A stretch of DNA of 64,000 nucleotides from Sphingobacteriaceae bacterium (lineage in GTDB: Bacteria; Bacteroidota; Bacteroidia; Sphingobacteriales; Sphingobacteriaceae): positions 1 to 64,000 of the forward strand of contig CANKAT010000001.1 of NCBI GenBank assembly GCA_947479815.1, given 5' to 3'. Positions 25,430 through 34,232 of the stretch are shown here, in pieces. Position 1 is the stretch's first letter; every line of letters begins with the position of its first letter. Both the position numbers and the translations under genes were made by a program. Under the pieces are notes generated by a model that worked only from the letters and a program-made list of their open reading frames with translations, made no database searches and was not told the origin of the DNA.

Positions 25430-26812
25430 ATGAAGCATTTTTTATCTTCAATACTCCTTTTTTCTCTTCTCATTTTATCCAAGCCCGCAAGTGCAGGTAA
25501 AAATAATGAGGGCGAAACCTGGAAAGCCGGCGTTGCCAGTGTGATCATCACACCAGTAGAATCTATATGGATGGCCGGATTTGCCCATCGCACAAGTCCG
25601 GCAAGCGGAAAACTTCATGACCTTTGGGTAAAAGCCTTAGCCATTGAAGATGCTTCTGGAAAACAGGCAGTACTCCTCACATCCGATCTTTCGGGCATTC
25701 CAAAGAGTATTTCTGACTCTATCAGGAACCGAATAGAAAGAAAATTTAAATTATCAAGAAGTCAGATCATTTTCAATACCTCGCATACGCATTCTGGTCC
25801 GGTATTGGTTGATGCACTTTGGGATTTATACCCGCTTGATTCTGAACAAAAATCAAGAATAACAAGCTATACCAAAGCGTTGGAAATAAAGATTGAATCT
25901 GTGGTCAGGAAAGCACTGGCTTCCATGAAACCGGTAGATATCTCTTCACAAAATGGTATCACCCGATTTGCGGTTAACAGACGCAATAATATTGAAAGCG
26001 CAATAACTGCTCAAACTGATTTAAAAGGCCCTAGCGATTATGCCGTGCCGGTTATCAAGCTGAGCGACAAAAAAGGAAAGATTATTGCTTTAGTATTTGG
26101 ATATGCTTGCCACAATACTGTTCTTCATGGATATGAATGGTCGGGCGATTATGCCGGTTATGCACAGATTGCGCTAGAAAAAGCACACCCCGGTGCCACA
26201 GCGATGTTTTTTCAGGGCTGTGGTGGTAACCAAAATGCATTACCCAGAAAATCTGTCCCACTGGCAACACAATATGGAAAGGAACTTGCCCTTGCGGTAG
26301 ATGCTGTGTTGGAAGCAGACATGAACCTTCTTGAACCCAAATTGAGCACTGCCTATTCAGAGGTTAAGCTTGAGCTAGAAAAGGCACCAAGCAAAGAAGA
26401 ACTTTTGGCCATCGCTGCCAAAGAAACTAGTTACATCAAGAACTGGGCACTGAACATGATCAAAAAAACGGATAAGGGCGAAACCTTCATTAGCACATAC
26501 CCCTATCCTGTTCAGTTTTGGCAACTTGGGAATCAGTCGGTGGTAGCCCTGGGAGGTGAGCCGGTTGTGGATTATGCCCTCAACTTAAAAAAGATTTTTG
26601 GCCCTGATTTATTTGTCATGGGATACTCGAACGATGTAATGGCTTATATTCCAACGGCAGAAATAATACGTGAAGGCGGCTATGAAGGTCATACTTCACA
26701 AATGGCCTTTGGAATGCCTGCAAAATGGAAGGAGTCCATTGAACCATTAATCATGAATGAAGTAATGACTTTAGCCAAAAAGCTCAGGATAGTAATTCCT
26801 GAATCAAAATGA
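25430..26812 (+). CDS. exported neutral/alkaline ceramidase-like hydrolase
   Basis: I start it at ATG 25430, which gives a clean Sec signal peptide (MKHFLSSILLFSLLILSKPASAG), rather than the TTG at 25391. The N-terminal domain is that of neutral/alkaline non-lysosomal ceramidases: WKAGVASVIITP at the start, the zinc motif NTSHTHSGP (about 116-124), a further His in YACHNTVLHG, and FFQGCGGNQNALP where true ceramidases have the GDVSPN nucleophile loop. The nucleophile serine is therefore missing. At 460 residues it lacks the C-terminal Ig-like domain of ceramidases. The substrate is unknown. It is followed after 61 bases by the RidA-like pair. Confidence 0.78.
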   Translation: MKHFLSSILLFSLLILSKPASAGKNNEGETWKAGVASVIITPVESIWMAGFAHRTSPASGKLHDLWVKALAIEDASGKQAVLLTSDLSGIPKSISDSIRNRIERKFKLSRSQIIFNTSHTHSGPVLVDALWDLYPLDSEQKSRITSYTKALEIKIESVVRKALASMKPVDISSQNGITRFAVNRRNNIESAITAQTDLKGPSDYAVPVIKLSDKKGKIIALVFGYACHNTVLHGYEWSGDYAGYAQIALEKAHPGATAMFFQGCGGNQNALPRKSVPLATQYGKELALAVDAVLEADMNLLEPKLSTAYSEVKLELEKAPSKEELLAIAAKETSYIKNWALNMIKKTDKGETFISTYPYPVQFWQLGNQSVVALGGEPVVDYALNLKKIFGPDLFVMGYSNDVMAYIPTAEIIREGGYEGHTSQMAFGMPAKWKESIEPLIMNEVMTLAKKLRIVIPESK

Positions 26813-26873
26813 TCTACTGGGGTCCTTATTTATTCCCTACAATTATATATATTTAGATATAACAACATTAACA

Positions 26874-27371
26874 ATGAAACGAAGAGAAATACTTAAAGGC
26901 CTAACCATTTTGCCTTTAGCAGGAGTTGCAGTAAATGCCATTGCTAATCAGGCACTTACGGAAGGAACAAAAGCTGAAAATTCGACAGCTGATGAATGGC
27001 TACCAAAGAAAGAACTCATTAAAACTCCCGCTGGATCCTGCCTTCGCTCAGGGCACTTGATATTTATCGGAGGTATTGGAGGCTGGTACGCCAACCAGAG
27101 AGCTGAACCTGGAGATATTAAAGTCCAGATTAGAAGTGTTCTAACCACCATGAAAGGAATTCTAGAAGGCGCCGGTTCTTCCATGTCAAACGTCCTGAAA
27201 ATTCAGATGACCGTGGCCGAACCCAACAAAAATATCCCAGCATTGAATGAAGCTTACAGTGAATTCTTTCCCGAAAATCCGCCTGTACGTTCTTATAGCG
27301 GATCCAAAACAAGCCAAATGGGTAGAGATGGCATCCTCTGCCAGGTTAGTTGTATTGCCTACGTAGATTAA
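26874..27371 (+). CDS. Tat-exported RidA/YjgF-like protein, copy 1
   Basis: The N-terminus has a twin-arginine signal (MKRREILKGLTILPLAGVAV), and the rest is a RidA/YjgF/UK114 fold: TTMKGILEGAGSSMSNVLKIQMTV, PPVRSYSG with the conserved Arg, and a C-terminal CQVSCIAYV strand. RidA proteins are normally cytoplasmic imine/enamine deaminases; export is unusual. By alignment, the residue equivalent to Glu120 of E. coli RidA is Gln here, and the GQIP loop is replaced by GIGGWYANQRAEPGD. Canonical deaminase activity is therefore doubtful. The second copy follows 41 bases downstream in the same direction. Confidence 0.85.
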   Translation: MKRREILKGLTILPLAGVAVNAIANQALTEGTKAENSTADEWLPKKELIKTPAGSCLRSGHLIFIGGIGGWYANQRAEPGDIKVQIRSVLTTMKGILEGAGSSMSNVLKIQMTVAEPNKNIPALNEAYSEFFPENPPVRSYSGSKTSQMGRDGILCQVSCIAYVD

Positions 27372-27412
27372 AAACGAACCTTAATTTTAATAAGAACCTA
27401 GAAATATATCAT

Positions 27413-27970
27413 ATGAATCGTAGAAATGTATTAAAAAGTCTTTCACTCCTTCCATTGGCAGGAGCAGCTGCAGCAATCCCAAATGAAGCTAATGCTCAAA
27501 AAAAATCTAAAAAAGATCCATGGACGCCTAAAAAACAAGTGATCCGCAAAAGTAATAGTGGTGGTAACACCAATCCCACAGTTGCAGCTCCTGCAAACGG
27601 AACAAAACCTGCTGCACCTGCAGCAATTCTCTCAGGATGTATCCGCTCAGGCCACCTGCTGTTTGTATCTGGAATTGGAGGTTGGTATGCCGAAAGAAGG
27701 GCTGAACCAGGAGATATTAAAGTGCAGATTCAAAGCGCCTTAACAACCATGAAAGAGGTATTGGAAGATGCAGGCTCATCGATGGCCAATGTATTAAAAG
27801 TACATATGACCGTTGCCGAACCCAACAAAAATATTGCATTACTGAATGAAGGTTACCGCGGATTTTTTCCTGACCCTCCGCCGGTACGTTCTTATACTGG
27901 CTGCGGCGTCGATCAAATGGGACGCGATGGTATTCTGGTACAGGTAGATTGTATTGCTTACGTAGATTAA
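27413..27970 (+). CDS. Tat-exported RidA/YjgF-like protein, copy 2
   Basis: This is the paralogue of the preceding gene: Tat signal MNRRNVLKSLSLLPLAGAAAA, then a Pro/Ala/Asn-rich linker (TNPTVAAPANGTKPAAPAA) and the same RidA domain (GIGGWYAERRAEPGD, PPVRSYTG, VQVDCIAYV). The position of RidA Glu120 is again Gln, and the conserved Arg is kept. The start is ATG 27413; the ORF-track start at 27350 overlaps the upstream gene and breaks the Tat signal. It is followed by a terminator, so the two RidA-like genes and perhaps the upstream hydrolase form one transcription unit. The linker suggests a longer, tethered periplasmic form. Confidence 0.85.
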   Translation: MNRRNVLKSLSLLPLAGAAAAIPNEANAQKKSKKDPWTPKKQVIRKSNSGGNTNPTVAAPANGTKPAAPAAILSGCIRSGHLLFVSGIGGWYAERRAEPGDIKVQIQSALTTMKEVLEDAGSSMANVLKVHMTVAEPNKNIALLNEGYRGFFPDPPPVRSYTGCGVDQMGRDGILVQVDCIAYVD

Positions 27971-27988
27971 AAATTAATACTATAAAAC

Positions 27989-28034
27989 AGGCCCGGATTG
28001 AAGATTTACTGTCTTAACCCGGGCCTTGCTTTTT
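27989..28034 (+). terminator. rho-independent-like terminator after the RidA pair
   Basis: The arms aggcccgg and ccgggcct pair perfectly around a 22-base loop and are followed by tgcttttt. It lies 18 bases after the stop of the second RidA-like gene. Confidence 0.75.
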
Positions 28035-28152
28035 AAACATGAATTGCAACTATGCAGTGCAAATACATTGCTCAGAAATGGTAAATTTGAGATCCGGAAA
28101 ATAAAAAATCATCTGTTTCGGAATTAAAAACTCATTTCCAAAAATCCCTTTC

Positions 28153-29016
28153 ATGAGAATCTGGCTATCTATCATCTTATTAATTTTCTCAACTACCCTA
28201 TTTGCACAGTCAAAACCTGAAGGCAATAGCAAGCCATTTATATTGGGACAGATAGATGAGATCTTTTCAAAAGAATTAGGAGAAAATAGAATCCTAAATA
28301 TTTACTTACCTGATGGGTACCAGAAAGATGAAAAGACCCTCTATCCCGTGATCTATTTGCTGGATGGTTCAGCAGATGAAGATTTTATTCACGTAGCCGG
28401 ATTGATACAATTCAATAATTTTTCATGGATCAAGCGGGTTCCCAAATCTATCATTGTTGGGATTGCCAATATTGACCGTAAACGAGATTTTACCTATCCA
28501 ACAGGTATTGATAAAGACTTGAAAAGATATCCTTCTTCTGGTAAATCTGATCAATTCATCTCTTTTATTGAAAAGGAATTACAACCCTATATCAATCAAA
28601 AATTCAGGACGAATGAGTCTAAAATGATTATCGGGCAATCATTGGGAGCACTATTAGCCACCGAAATTCTGTTCAAGAAACCTTTATTATTCAATAAATA
28701 TATTATTATGAGCCCGAGTTTATGGTGGGATAATGGCTCATTGCTTAATTCTAGTTCAGAACTATTTCAAGAAAATTTTTTGCAAAAAACAGCGGTCTAC
28801 ATCGGAGTTGGGAAAGAGGGGCTTGCACCCAGTGACATTCCCCATGTAATGGAAGTGGATGCAAATTTGCTTGCAGAAAAAATAAAAGGTACAAAAAGTA
28901 AAAACGTACAGGTTTATTTTGATTATTTACCTCAAGAAGACCATGCTACAATCACACATCAGGCAGTTTTTAATGCTCTCAGACTTTTATATCCGCTTAA
29001 GCCCGCAGAAAATTAA
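28153..29016 (+). CDS. exported esterase (IroE/Fes-like alpha/beta hydrolase)
   Basis: A signal peptide (MRIWLSIILLIFSTTLFAQ) precedes a putative-esterase fold of the enterochelin-esterase/esterase D type: NIYLPDGYQKDEKTLYPVIYLLDGS, the elbow IIGQSLGALLATE with Ser163, and a late His in PQEDHATITHQAV. Families of this type hydrolyse acyl or siderophore esters in the periplasm; the substrate is not shown by sequence. The gene stands alone between a terminator upstream and a convergent gene downstream. Length is normal. Confidence 0.82.
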   Translation: MRIWLSIILLIFSTTLFAQSKPEGNSKPFILGQIDEIFSKELGENRILNIYLPDGYQKDEKTLYPVIYLLDGSADEDFIHVAGLIQFNNFSWIKRVPKSIIVGIANIDRKRDFTYPTGIDKDLKRYPSSGKSDQFISFIEKELQPYINQKFRTNESKMIIGQSLGALLATEILFKKPLLFNKYIIMSPSLWWDNGSLLNSSSELFQENFLQKTAVYIGVGKEGLAPSDIPHVMEVDANLLAEKIKGTKSKNVQVYFDYLPQEDHATITHQAVFNALRLLYPLKPAEN

Positions 29017-29094
29017 TGCCTTGCATTGTCCTAAAATGTAACAGCTTGACGGATAAAAAATTGGATTTAATATCGGGCTTTTTAACCCTGTCTC

Positions 29095-30045
29095 TTAAAC
29101 GCCAGCTTTCTTCAAAATTTCTAGTGTTTTTCTAAGCCCAGTCTCTGCTACATTTTGCAGGTCGCCTTTCCAGTACACCGGATTATACATTTCTAATGAT
29201 ATACATCCTTTATAACCAGTTCCCTTGAGGTCTTTAAAAATCTGTTCCAATGGCAAAATACCATCACCTGGGTAAACTCGATGCTCATCATTAAGCTGTG
29301 CCAAAGCAGGAGAAGCCGGAGCATCGTTGAACTGAAAAATAGCGATTGACTCTCCTCTTAGCATTTTGATTGCCTCAAATCCGCCCTCACTAATATACAT
29401 GTGATAAACATCTGGAATAATCATGGCACGCGGGTGATTGGCATCCATGGCTATGCCTGTAGCCTGCCCCAAAGTTTTGACCGGAAAATATTTAACAAAT
29501 ACCAGTGCAGGGAGAATATTAAATTCGTTTATTCCTATTTCTAAGATGTCTCGGTAACGATCTGCGACCCACTTCTGACTGTAGTTTTCTCCTACTGTAT
29601 TGGGTATGGTCTGGATATGCTCTGCTCCAATAGCAGCCGCCATACGCATCCGATTACGGGTATCTTTAAGAGAGGCATCCCATAACTCTTTGGTAGGAGG
29701 CAAAGCATTCCATAGTCCAATCACACTGGGAACAAACAGACCCAGATCTTTAATTTCTTTGCCCAAATCTTTTAGATTACCGCCTTCTGCTTCAAACTTC
29801 TGTAATTCACCATCCCAAGGTTCGATAGCGTCAAAACCGGCTTTGGCCGCAATTTTAACTTTATCTTTTAATGATGCAGGCCTGATGGTAGCGGTATCCA
29901 AGCAAACTGGCCAAGGACTAATTCCTTTCTGATACCTTTTCTCCTTTTTATCAATTGCAGGCATTTCGGCACGTGCAATTTCGGGTAAAGAGGCTGCAGC
30001 AATACTGGCAGCCGCCCCAAGTGTAATAAATTTTCTGCGCTCCAT
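29095..30045 (-). CDS. Tat-exported sugar-phosphate isomerase/epimerase-like TIM-barrel protein
   Basis: The Tat-like signal MERRKFITLGAAASIAAASLPEIARA is followed by an AP-endonuclease-2-type TIM barrel: CLDTATIRPASLKDKVKIAAKAGFDAIEPWDGEL, metal-ligand strands such as IIPDVYHMYISEGG, IFQFNDAPA and ISLEMYNP. Such xylose-isomerase-like proteins in Bacteroidota often sit with Gfo/Idh and DUF1080 genes, and some family members act on 3-keto sugars or keto-hydroxyglucals in the periplasm; that is an analogy, not shown here. It starts 11 bases after the enolase-like gene and is probably the last gene of the symporter-kinase-enolase operon. Confidence 0.82.
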   Translation of the reverse strand: MERRKFITLGAAASIAAASLPEIARAEMPAIDKKEKRYQKGISPWPVCLDTATIRPASLKDKVKIAAKAGFDAIEPWDGELQKFEAEGGNLKDLGKEIKDLGLFVPSVIGLWNALPPTKELWDASLKDTRNRMRMAAAIGAEHIQTIPNTVGENYSQKWVADRYRDILEIGINEFNILPALVFVKYFPVKTLGQATGIAMDANHPRAMIIPDVYHMYISEGGFEAIKMLRGESIAIFQFNDAPASPALAQLNDEHRVYPGDGILPLEQIFKDLKGTGYKGCISLEMYNPVYWKGDLQNVAETGLRKTLEILKKAGV

Positions 30046-30056
30046 ATTAAAATGAA

Positions 30057-31358
30057 TTATTTATTAAAAAAGTCAAAAACAGAACTGCCCATGTATTTTC
30101 CACCAAGCTGCTCGTTGATTCGGAGGAGTTGGTTATACTTGGCAAGTCTGGAAGATCCTGCTACTGAGCCGATCTTTATTTGTCCGCCATTGAGCCCAAC
30201 GGCAAGATCAGAAAGTGTAGCATCTTCAGTTTCGCCTGATCTGGCAGAAACAATTGTTTTAAAACCCGCATTCTTTGCCATATTCAACGTAAATACGGTT
30301 TCGGTAAGTGTCCCTATCTGATTCATTTTTACAAGAATTGAATTGCCTGCCTTCAAATCAAATCCCTTTTGTAAACGGCCAGGGTTAGTAGTGAACAGGT
30401 CATCACCAATCAGCTGAATATGTTTGCCCAGCCTTTGAGTCAATACTGTCCATCCCTCCCAATCATTTTCTGCCAGACCATCCTCAATAGAAATAACTGG
30501 GTGCTCTTTTGTCCATTTTTCAAGCATATCGATCATTTCTACGGAGCTCAGCGAGCGGTCCTCGGAATTTAGTCTATAGCTATTTTTTTGGGCATCATAA
30601 AAATGAGATGAGGCCACATCTAAAGCAATAGCCACATCGGTATGGGGTTTATATCCGCATTGATGGAATACTTCCGATAATACCTCTAATGCTTCTTCAT
30701 TGGATGAAAGCTGTGGCCCAAAACCACCTTCGTCGGCCAGCAGGTAGGCATTATGCCCTTTTTTAATCAGTACTTCTCTGGTTTTCCAATATACATTGTA
30801 GATCATTTCCAAGGCTTCCGGGTAGGATGTTGGCGATACGGGAATAATTAAAAAATCCTGTAAATCGATATTCTTTCCGGCATGCAATCCACCGCTGATG
30901 ATATTGACCATTGGAACGGGAATAGATAAGGCCTGGGCAGCTGGAAGATACTTTTCTGCCAAGTGCCTAAACAATGGCAAGCCAGCCTCATTGGCAGCGG
31001 CATGGATACAGGCAAAAGAAGCACCTAATATTGCATTAGCCCCCAGATTTGATTTTTCTGGAGTGCCATCTAGTGCAATCATCAGATTATCCAAATGTGC
31101 CTGATCTTCTATATCTTGTCCGATAAGCGCTGACCTGATTAGGGTATTGGTATTTTCAACTGCCTTGGTTACTCCTTTGCCCCTGTGTCTGCTTCCACCA
31201 TCGCGTAATTCAAGCGCCTCAAACTGTCCGGTTGAAGCACCCGACGGAACCATCATCCTACCTGTTATACCGGATTCCAGAATCACATCTACCTCTACCG
31301 TAGGATTACCGCGTGAATCAAATATTTCTCTTGCTCTTAAATCTTTAATTTTAGACAT
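30057..31358 (-). CDS. eno: divergent enolase paralogue
   Basis: Enolase fold over the full 433 residues: IFDSRGNPTVEVDV, metal ligands Asp247, Glu292 (SIEDGLAENDWEGW) and Asp319/320, catalytic Lys344 (LVKMNQIGT), and RLAKYNQLLRI near the end. Two active-site positions differ from housekeeping enolases: the usual QEF is QDF (Asp168 for the catalytic Glu), and the SHRSGETED loop is SARSGETED (Ala372 for His). NGGxHA is SGGLHA. The metal site and Lys are kept, so abstraction of a proton alpha to a carboxylate is still possible but the substrate may not be 2-phosphoglycerate. The gene lies inside a symporter-kinase operon rather than with glycolytic genes, which supports a specialised role. A glycolytic enolase elsewhere in the genome is expected. 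Confidence 0.85.
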   Translation of the reverse strand: MSKIKDLRAREIFDSRGNPTVEVDVILESGITGRMMVPSGASTGQFEALELRDGGSRHRGKGVTKAVENTNTLIRSALIGQDIEDQAHLDNLMIALDGTPEKSNLGANAILGASFACIHAAANEAGLPLFRHLAEKYLPAAQALSIPVPMVNIISGGLHAGKNIDLQDFLIIPVSPTSYPEALEMIYNVYWKTREVLIKKGHNAYLLADEGGFGPQLSSNEEALEVLSEVFHQCGYKPHTDVAIALDVASSHFYDAQKNSYRLNSEDRSLSSVEMIDMLEKWTKEHPVISIEDGLAENDWEGWTVLTQRLGKHIQLIGDDLFTTNPGRLQKGFDLKAGNSILVKMNQIGTLTETVFTLNMAKNAGFKTIVSARSGETEDATLSDLAVGLNGGQIKIGSVAGSSRLAKYNQLLRINEQLGGKYMGSSVFDFFNK

Positions 31359-31413
31359 GTTCTTTTTATTCTTAAATCCCTAAAGATTCCTTATGCATTA
31401 TAATTTATCATTT

Positions 31414-32397
31414 CTAACTGGATTGAAATTGCTGTTCGATAGCCTCCAAAACATTTACATCAGGCGATGCATTCGTGATCCAGTTAATTGCTACCAAACG
31501 GATGGTATCCTTCAAACGCTCGTCCTGAATATAATTTACTGGCGATTTACCATCCATTCTGGCCAGTAACATCAGCCCTAGATGTGGTAAAAGATTAATA
31601 ACCTCACCTTTATACGAATCTAGAAAAGCGCTAATCAAACCTAAAAGCTCATCATATTTTTTAAGATGCCAGGCTTTCAGCATCAGATGTCCAAGACAAT
31701 AGGCCAAATCAAATACCGGATTCCCCCAATGTGCCACTTCAAAGTCAATCAGTACAATTTCACCATTCTTTTGAACCAGCATGTTTTTGGGTGAGAAATC
31801 ACCATGTACCAAACAGGTTTGTTGTAGGCTGAGCTCATCAATAAGTTTATTGATGTTTGCTGTAAGCTCAGGATATTTTTGAATCAAGAAGCGGTGAAAA
31901 GGATCAATTCTGAGCTGATTAAAATATTTCTGGTCGCTGAATTCTGCTTTTTTTTCCTCATCAATTTTATCACTCTGCAAATGGATCTGGCTCAATAAAG
32001 AGGAGGCACTTTTTGCAGTACTGACATTAAAAATACCACTCATCATTATATTCTTCCAAGTATCAACCCCCTCTTCGGCGCAGGTCATCATATACACATG
32101 ATTGGTATAATCAACATGCAAAACCTTGGGCACATTCGAATCAGGAACAATGAATTCGATCTGCTTCATCACCCGGTGTTCCCTGTGAATTCGCTCTACA
32201 TCTGAGAACCAATCTGCTTGAACATCTAGTTTTTCAAGGGCCTGCTTGATTACCCAACGATGATTGTTTTGTACGATCTTCCAAACCCGGCAAGACACTC
32301 CACCCGACAAATATTCAACATGGACATTGTCATCTGGACTTACAAGTAATTCTTGGTTCAGGTATATTTTTACCTGTTCAATCGTATCAAGAATCAT
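31414..32397 (-). CDS. APH-fold small-molecule kinase
   Basis: The aminoglycoside-phosphotransferase/choline-kinase fold is evident: a Lys strand (RWVIKQALEKL), the catalytic loop LVHGDFSPKNMLV (HGDxxxxN, Asp about 201) and the metal motif VLIDFEVAHWG. The C-terminal LLARMDGKSPVNYI is seen in a subgroup near methylthioribose kinases. It likely phosphorylates a small hydroxylated substrate. It starts 6 bases after the symporter gene and is followed after 55 bases by the enolase-like gene, so the substrate probably enters via the symporter and the phosphorylated product is passed to the enolase-like enzyme. It is unlikely to be a resistance gene given this setting. Confidence 0.82.
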   Translation of the reverse strand: MILDTIEQVKIYLNQELLVSPDDNVHVEYLSGGVSCRVWKIVQNNHRWVIKQALEKLDVQADWFSDVERIHREHRVMKQIEFIVPDSNVPKVLHVDYTNHVYMMTCAEEGVDTWKNIMMSGIFNVSTAKSASSLLSQIHLQSDKIDEEKKAEFSDQKYFNQLRIDPFHRFLIQKYPELTANINKLIDELSLQQTCLVHGDFSPKNMLVQKNGEIVLIDFEVAHWGNPVFDLAYCLGHLMLKAWHLKKYDELLGLISAFLDSYKGEVINLLPHLGLMLLARMDGKSPVNYIQDERLKDTIRLVAINWITNASPDVNVLEAIEQQFQSS

Positions 32398-32403
32398 AAG
32401 ATA

Positions 32404-34059
32404 TTACCAATAAATACTGTACATGGCTACAACAAAGCCAATCACAATCAATGCTCCAACTGTAAATGCTGCCGTAGGGCGGAACATACTCTTATCAATT
32501 TCGAGTCCATCTGTTATCACTCCATTCCTGTTTTCGTACATGCTAATGATATACATAAATACCACACAGATCACAAAAACAAAACCCATACGGTCAATGA
32601 AAGGAATTTCGAAAATCCCCTCGGCATTGGGGATTGCATAGCCTGAAGCATGAAGGAATTCCAGATCCACATAGTTAGGTGATATCTTAAACAATACCGA
32701 TAAAATAAAACCTCCGATTGTTGCAAAAAGCGCTGCATTGGAAGTGGTTTTTTTCCAGAAAAAACCTAAGATGAACATGGCAAAAATTCCGGGAGAAACA
32801 AATCCGGTATACTCCTGAATGTATTGGAATCCGCCTTTTTTATCAATTCCGAGGTAGGGGGCAATGGCCACTGCCATGATCATAGAGATCACAATAACCC
32901 AGCGTCCCACCTGAACTTGCTTTTGCTCTCCGGCAGATGGATTAATTATTTTTTTATAGATATCAAGTGTAAAGATGGTCGCAATACTATTGGCTTTACC
33001 TGCAAGTGATGCCACCACAGCGGCTGTCAATGCAGCGAAAGAAAGCCCCTTTAGACCTACAGGAAGCAGGTTTAATAAAACCGGGTAGGCGCGATCACCA
33101 ACTACTTCGCCATTCAGTGTCATTTCAGTAGTAAAAACACCTTCTTTATAAAGAACAAAGGCTGCAATACCAGGTAAAACAACAATTACAGGCATTAATA
33201 ATTTAAGGAAAGCAGCAAATAGAATTCCGCTTCTTGCAGTTTGAAGATCTGCTCCTAGTGCTCTTTGTGTGATGTATTGATTACAACCCCAGTAGTTCAG
33301 GTTTACGATCCACATGCCACCAACCAATATGGCAAGACCTGGAAGGTCCATGTAATACGGATCATCTTTTTTAAATATCATTTTAAAATGATCTGCAGAA
33401 TTCTCGGTCATTAAGTTGAAGCCGTTCAATGCTCCGGATGAACCATAATGCTCAGCCACCAGATCGAGTGCAAGATAAGTGGTGACCAATCCTCCAAGTA
33501 TCAAAAACACAACCTGAATCACATCGGTATAGCCAATCACATTCATCCCCCCAAGGGTAATAATAACCGCAAATACTGCCAGAGCAATCATACAAAGTCC
33601 GAAATCAAGTCCTGAAATACTACTGATTGCCAGCGCCCCCAAAAAGAGTATTGAGGTAAGATTGACAACCACATATAAGAGCAGCCAAAATACCGCCATG
33701 ATCATAGCCACTGTATCGTTATACCTCGTTTTAAGAAACTGAGGCATAGTGTAGATCTTATTCTTAAGATAGATAGGAATGAAAAAAACCGCTACAATGA
33801 GCAGGGTTATTGCCGCGAGCCATTCATAGGCTGCTATGGCAAGTCCCATGGTAAATCCAGATCCGCTCATACCAATGAATTGTTCGGCTGAGATATTAGA
33901 TGCAATCAATGATGCACCAATTGCCCACCAAGTGAGCGAGTCTTTGGCAAGAAAATAATCTTTAGAATCTTCATGCTTCTTTTTCTTGTAGACGTACCAG
34001 CCGTAGGTACTTACAATAATGAAATAAATAAAGAATACTATATAGTCAGGAGTTTTCAT
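32404..34059 (-). CDS. SGLT-type sodium/solute symporter
   Basis: This is a sodium:solute symporter (SSF) with about 14 membrane segments in 551 residues. Typical pieces are KDSLTWWAIGASLIASNISAEQFIGMSGSGF near the N-terminus, GGMNVIGYTDVIQV, WGCNQYITQRALGA and GLSFAALTAAVVASLAGKANS. The first is the family's sugar-binding/sodium-site region. It belongs to the sugar/inositol-like branch by these motifs; the substrate is not defined. It heads a minus-strand operon with the kinase 6 bases downstream. The upstream gap of 173 bases to the asparaginase gene could hold the promoter. Confidence 0.88.
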   Translation of the reverse strand: MKTPDYIVFFIYFIIVSTYGWYVYKKKKHEDSKDYFLAKDSLTWWAIGASLIASNISAEQFIGMSGSGFTMGLAIAAYEWLAAITLLIVAVFFIPIYLKNKIYTMPQFLKTRYNDTVAMIMAVFWLLLYVVVNLTSILFLGALAISSISGLDFGLCMIALAVFAVIITLGGMNVIGYTDVIQVVFLILGGLVTTYLALDLVAEHYGSSGALNGFNLMTENSADHFKMIFKKDDPYYMDLPGLAILVGGMWIVNLNYWGCNQYITQRALGADLQTARSGILFAAFLKLLMPVIVVLPGIAAFVLYKEGVFTTEMTLNGEVVGDRAYPVLLNLLPVGLKGLSFAALTAAVVASLAGKANSIATIFTLDIYKKIINPSAGEQKQVQVGRWVIVISMIMAVAIAPYLGIDKKGGFQYIQEYTGFVSPGIFAMFILGFFWKKTTSNAALFATIGGFILSVLFKISPNYVDLEFLHASGYAIPNAEGIFEIPFIDRMGFVFVICVVFMYIISMYENRNGVITDGLEIDKSMFRPTAAFTVGALIVIGFVVAMYSIYW

Positions 34060-34232
34060 ATGCTTAACAGATTGAATGATTAAACCTATTAAAAATTTTG
34101 CAATATTTTACCCGCATAAAGTGTGATAAAAAATAAAGAATAAGAATTGGCGAAGTTAGAATGAAACATAGCGTTCATTTTCAAAATCATGTAGAAGAAA
34201 TTGTTCTTAATTAGAATCGGCTAATTATGTTT

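Noticed and set aside
31414-32397. Aminoglycoside resistance gene
   Set aside because: The APH fold is shared with many metabolic kinases, and the gene sits inside a symporter-enolase operon.
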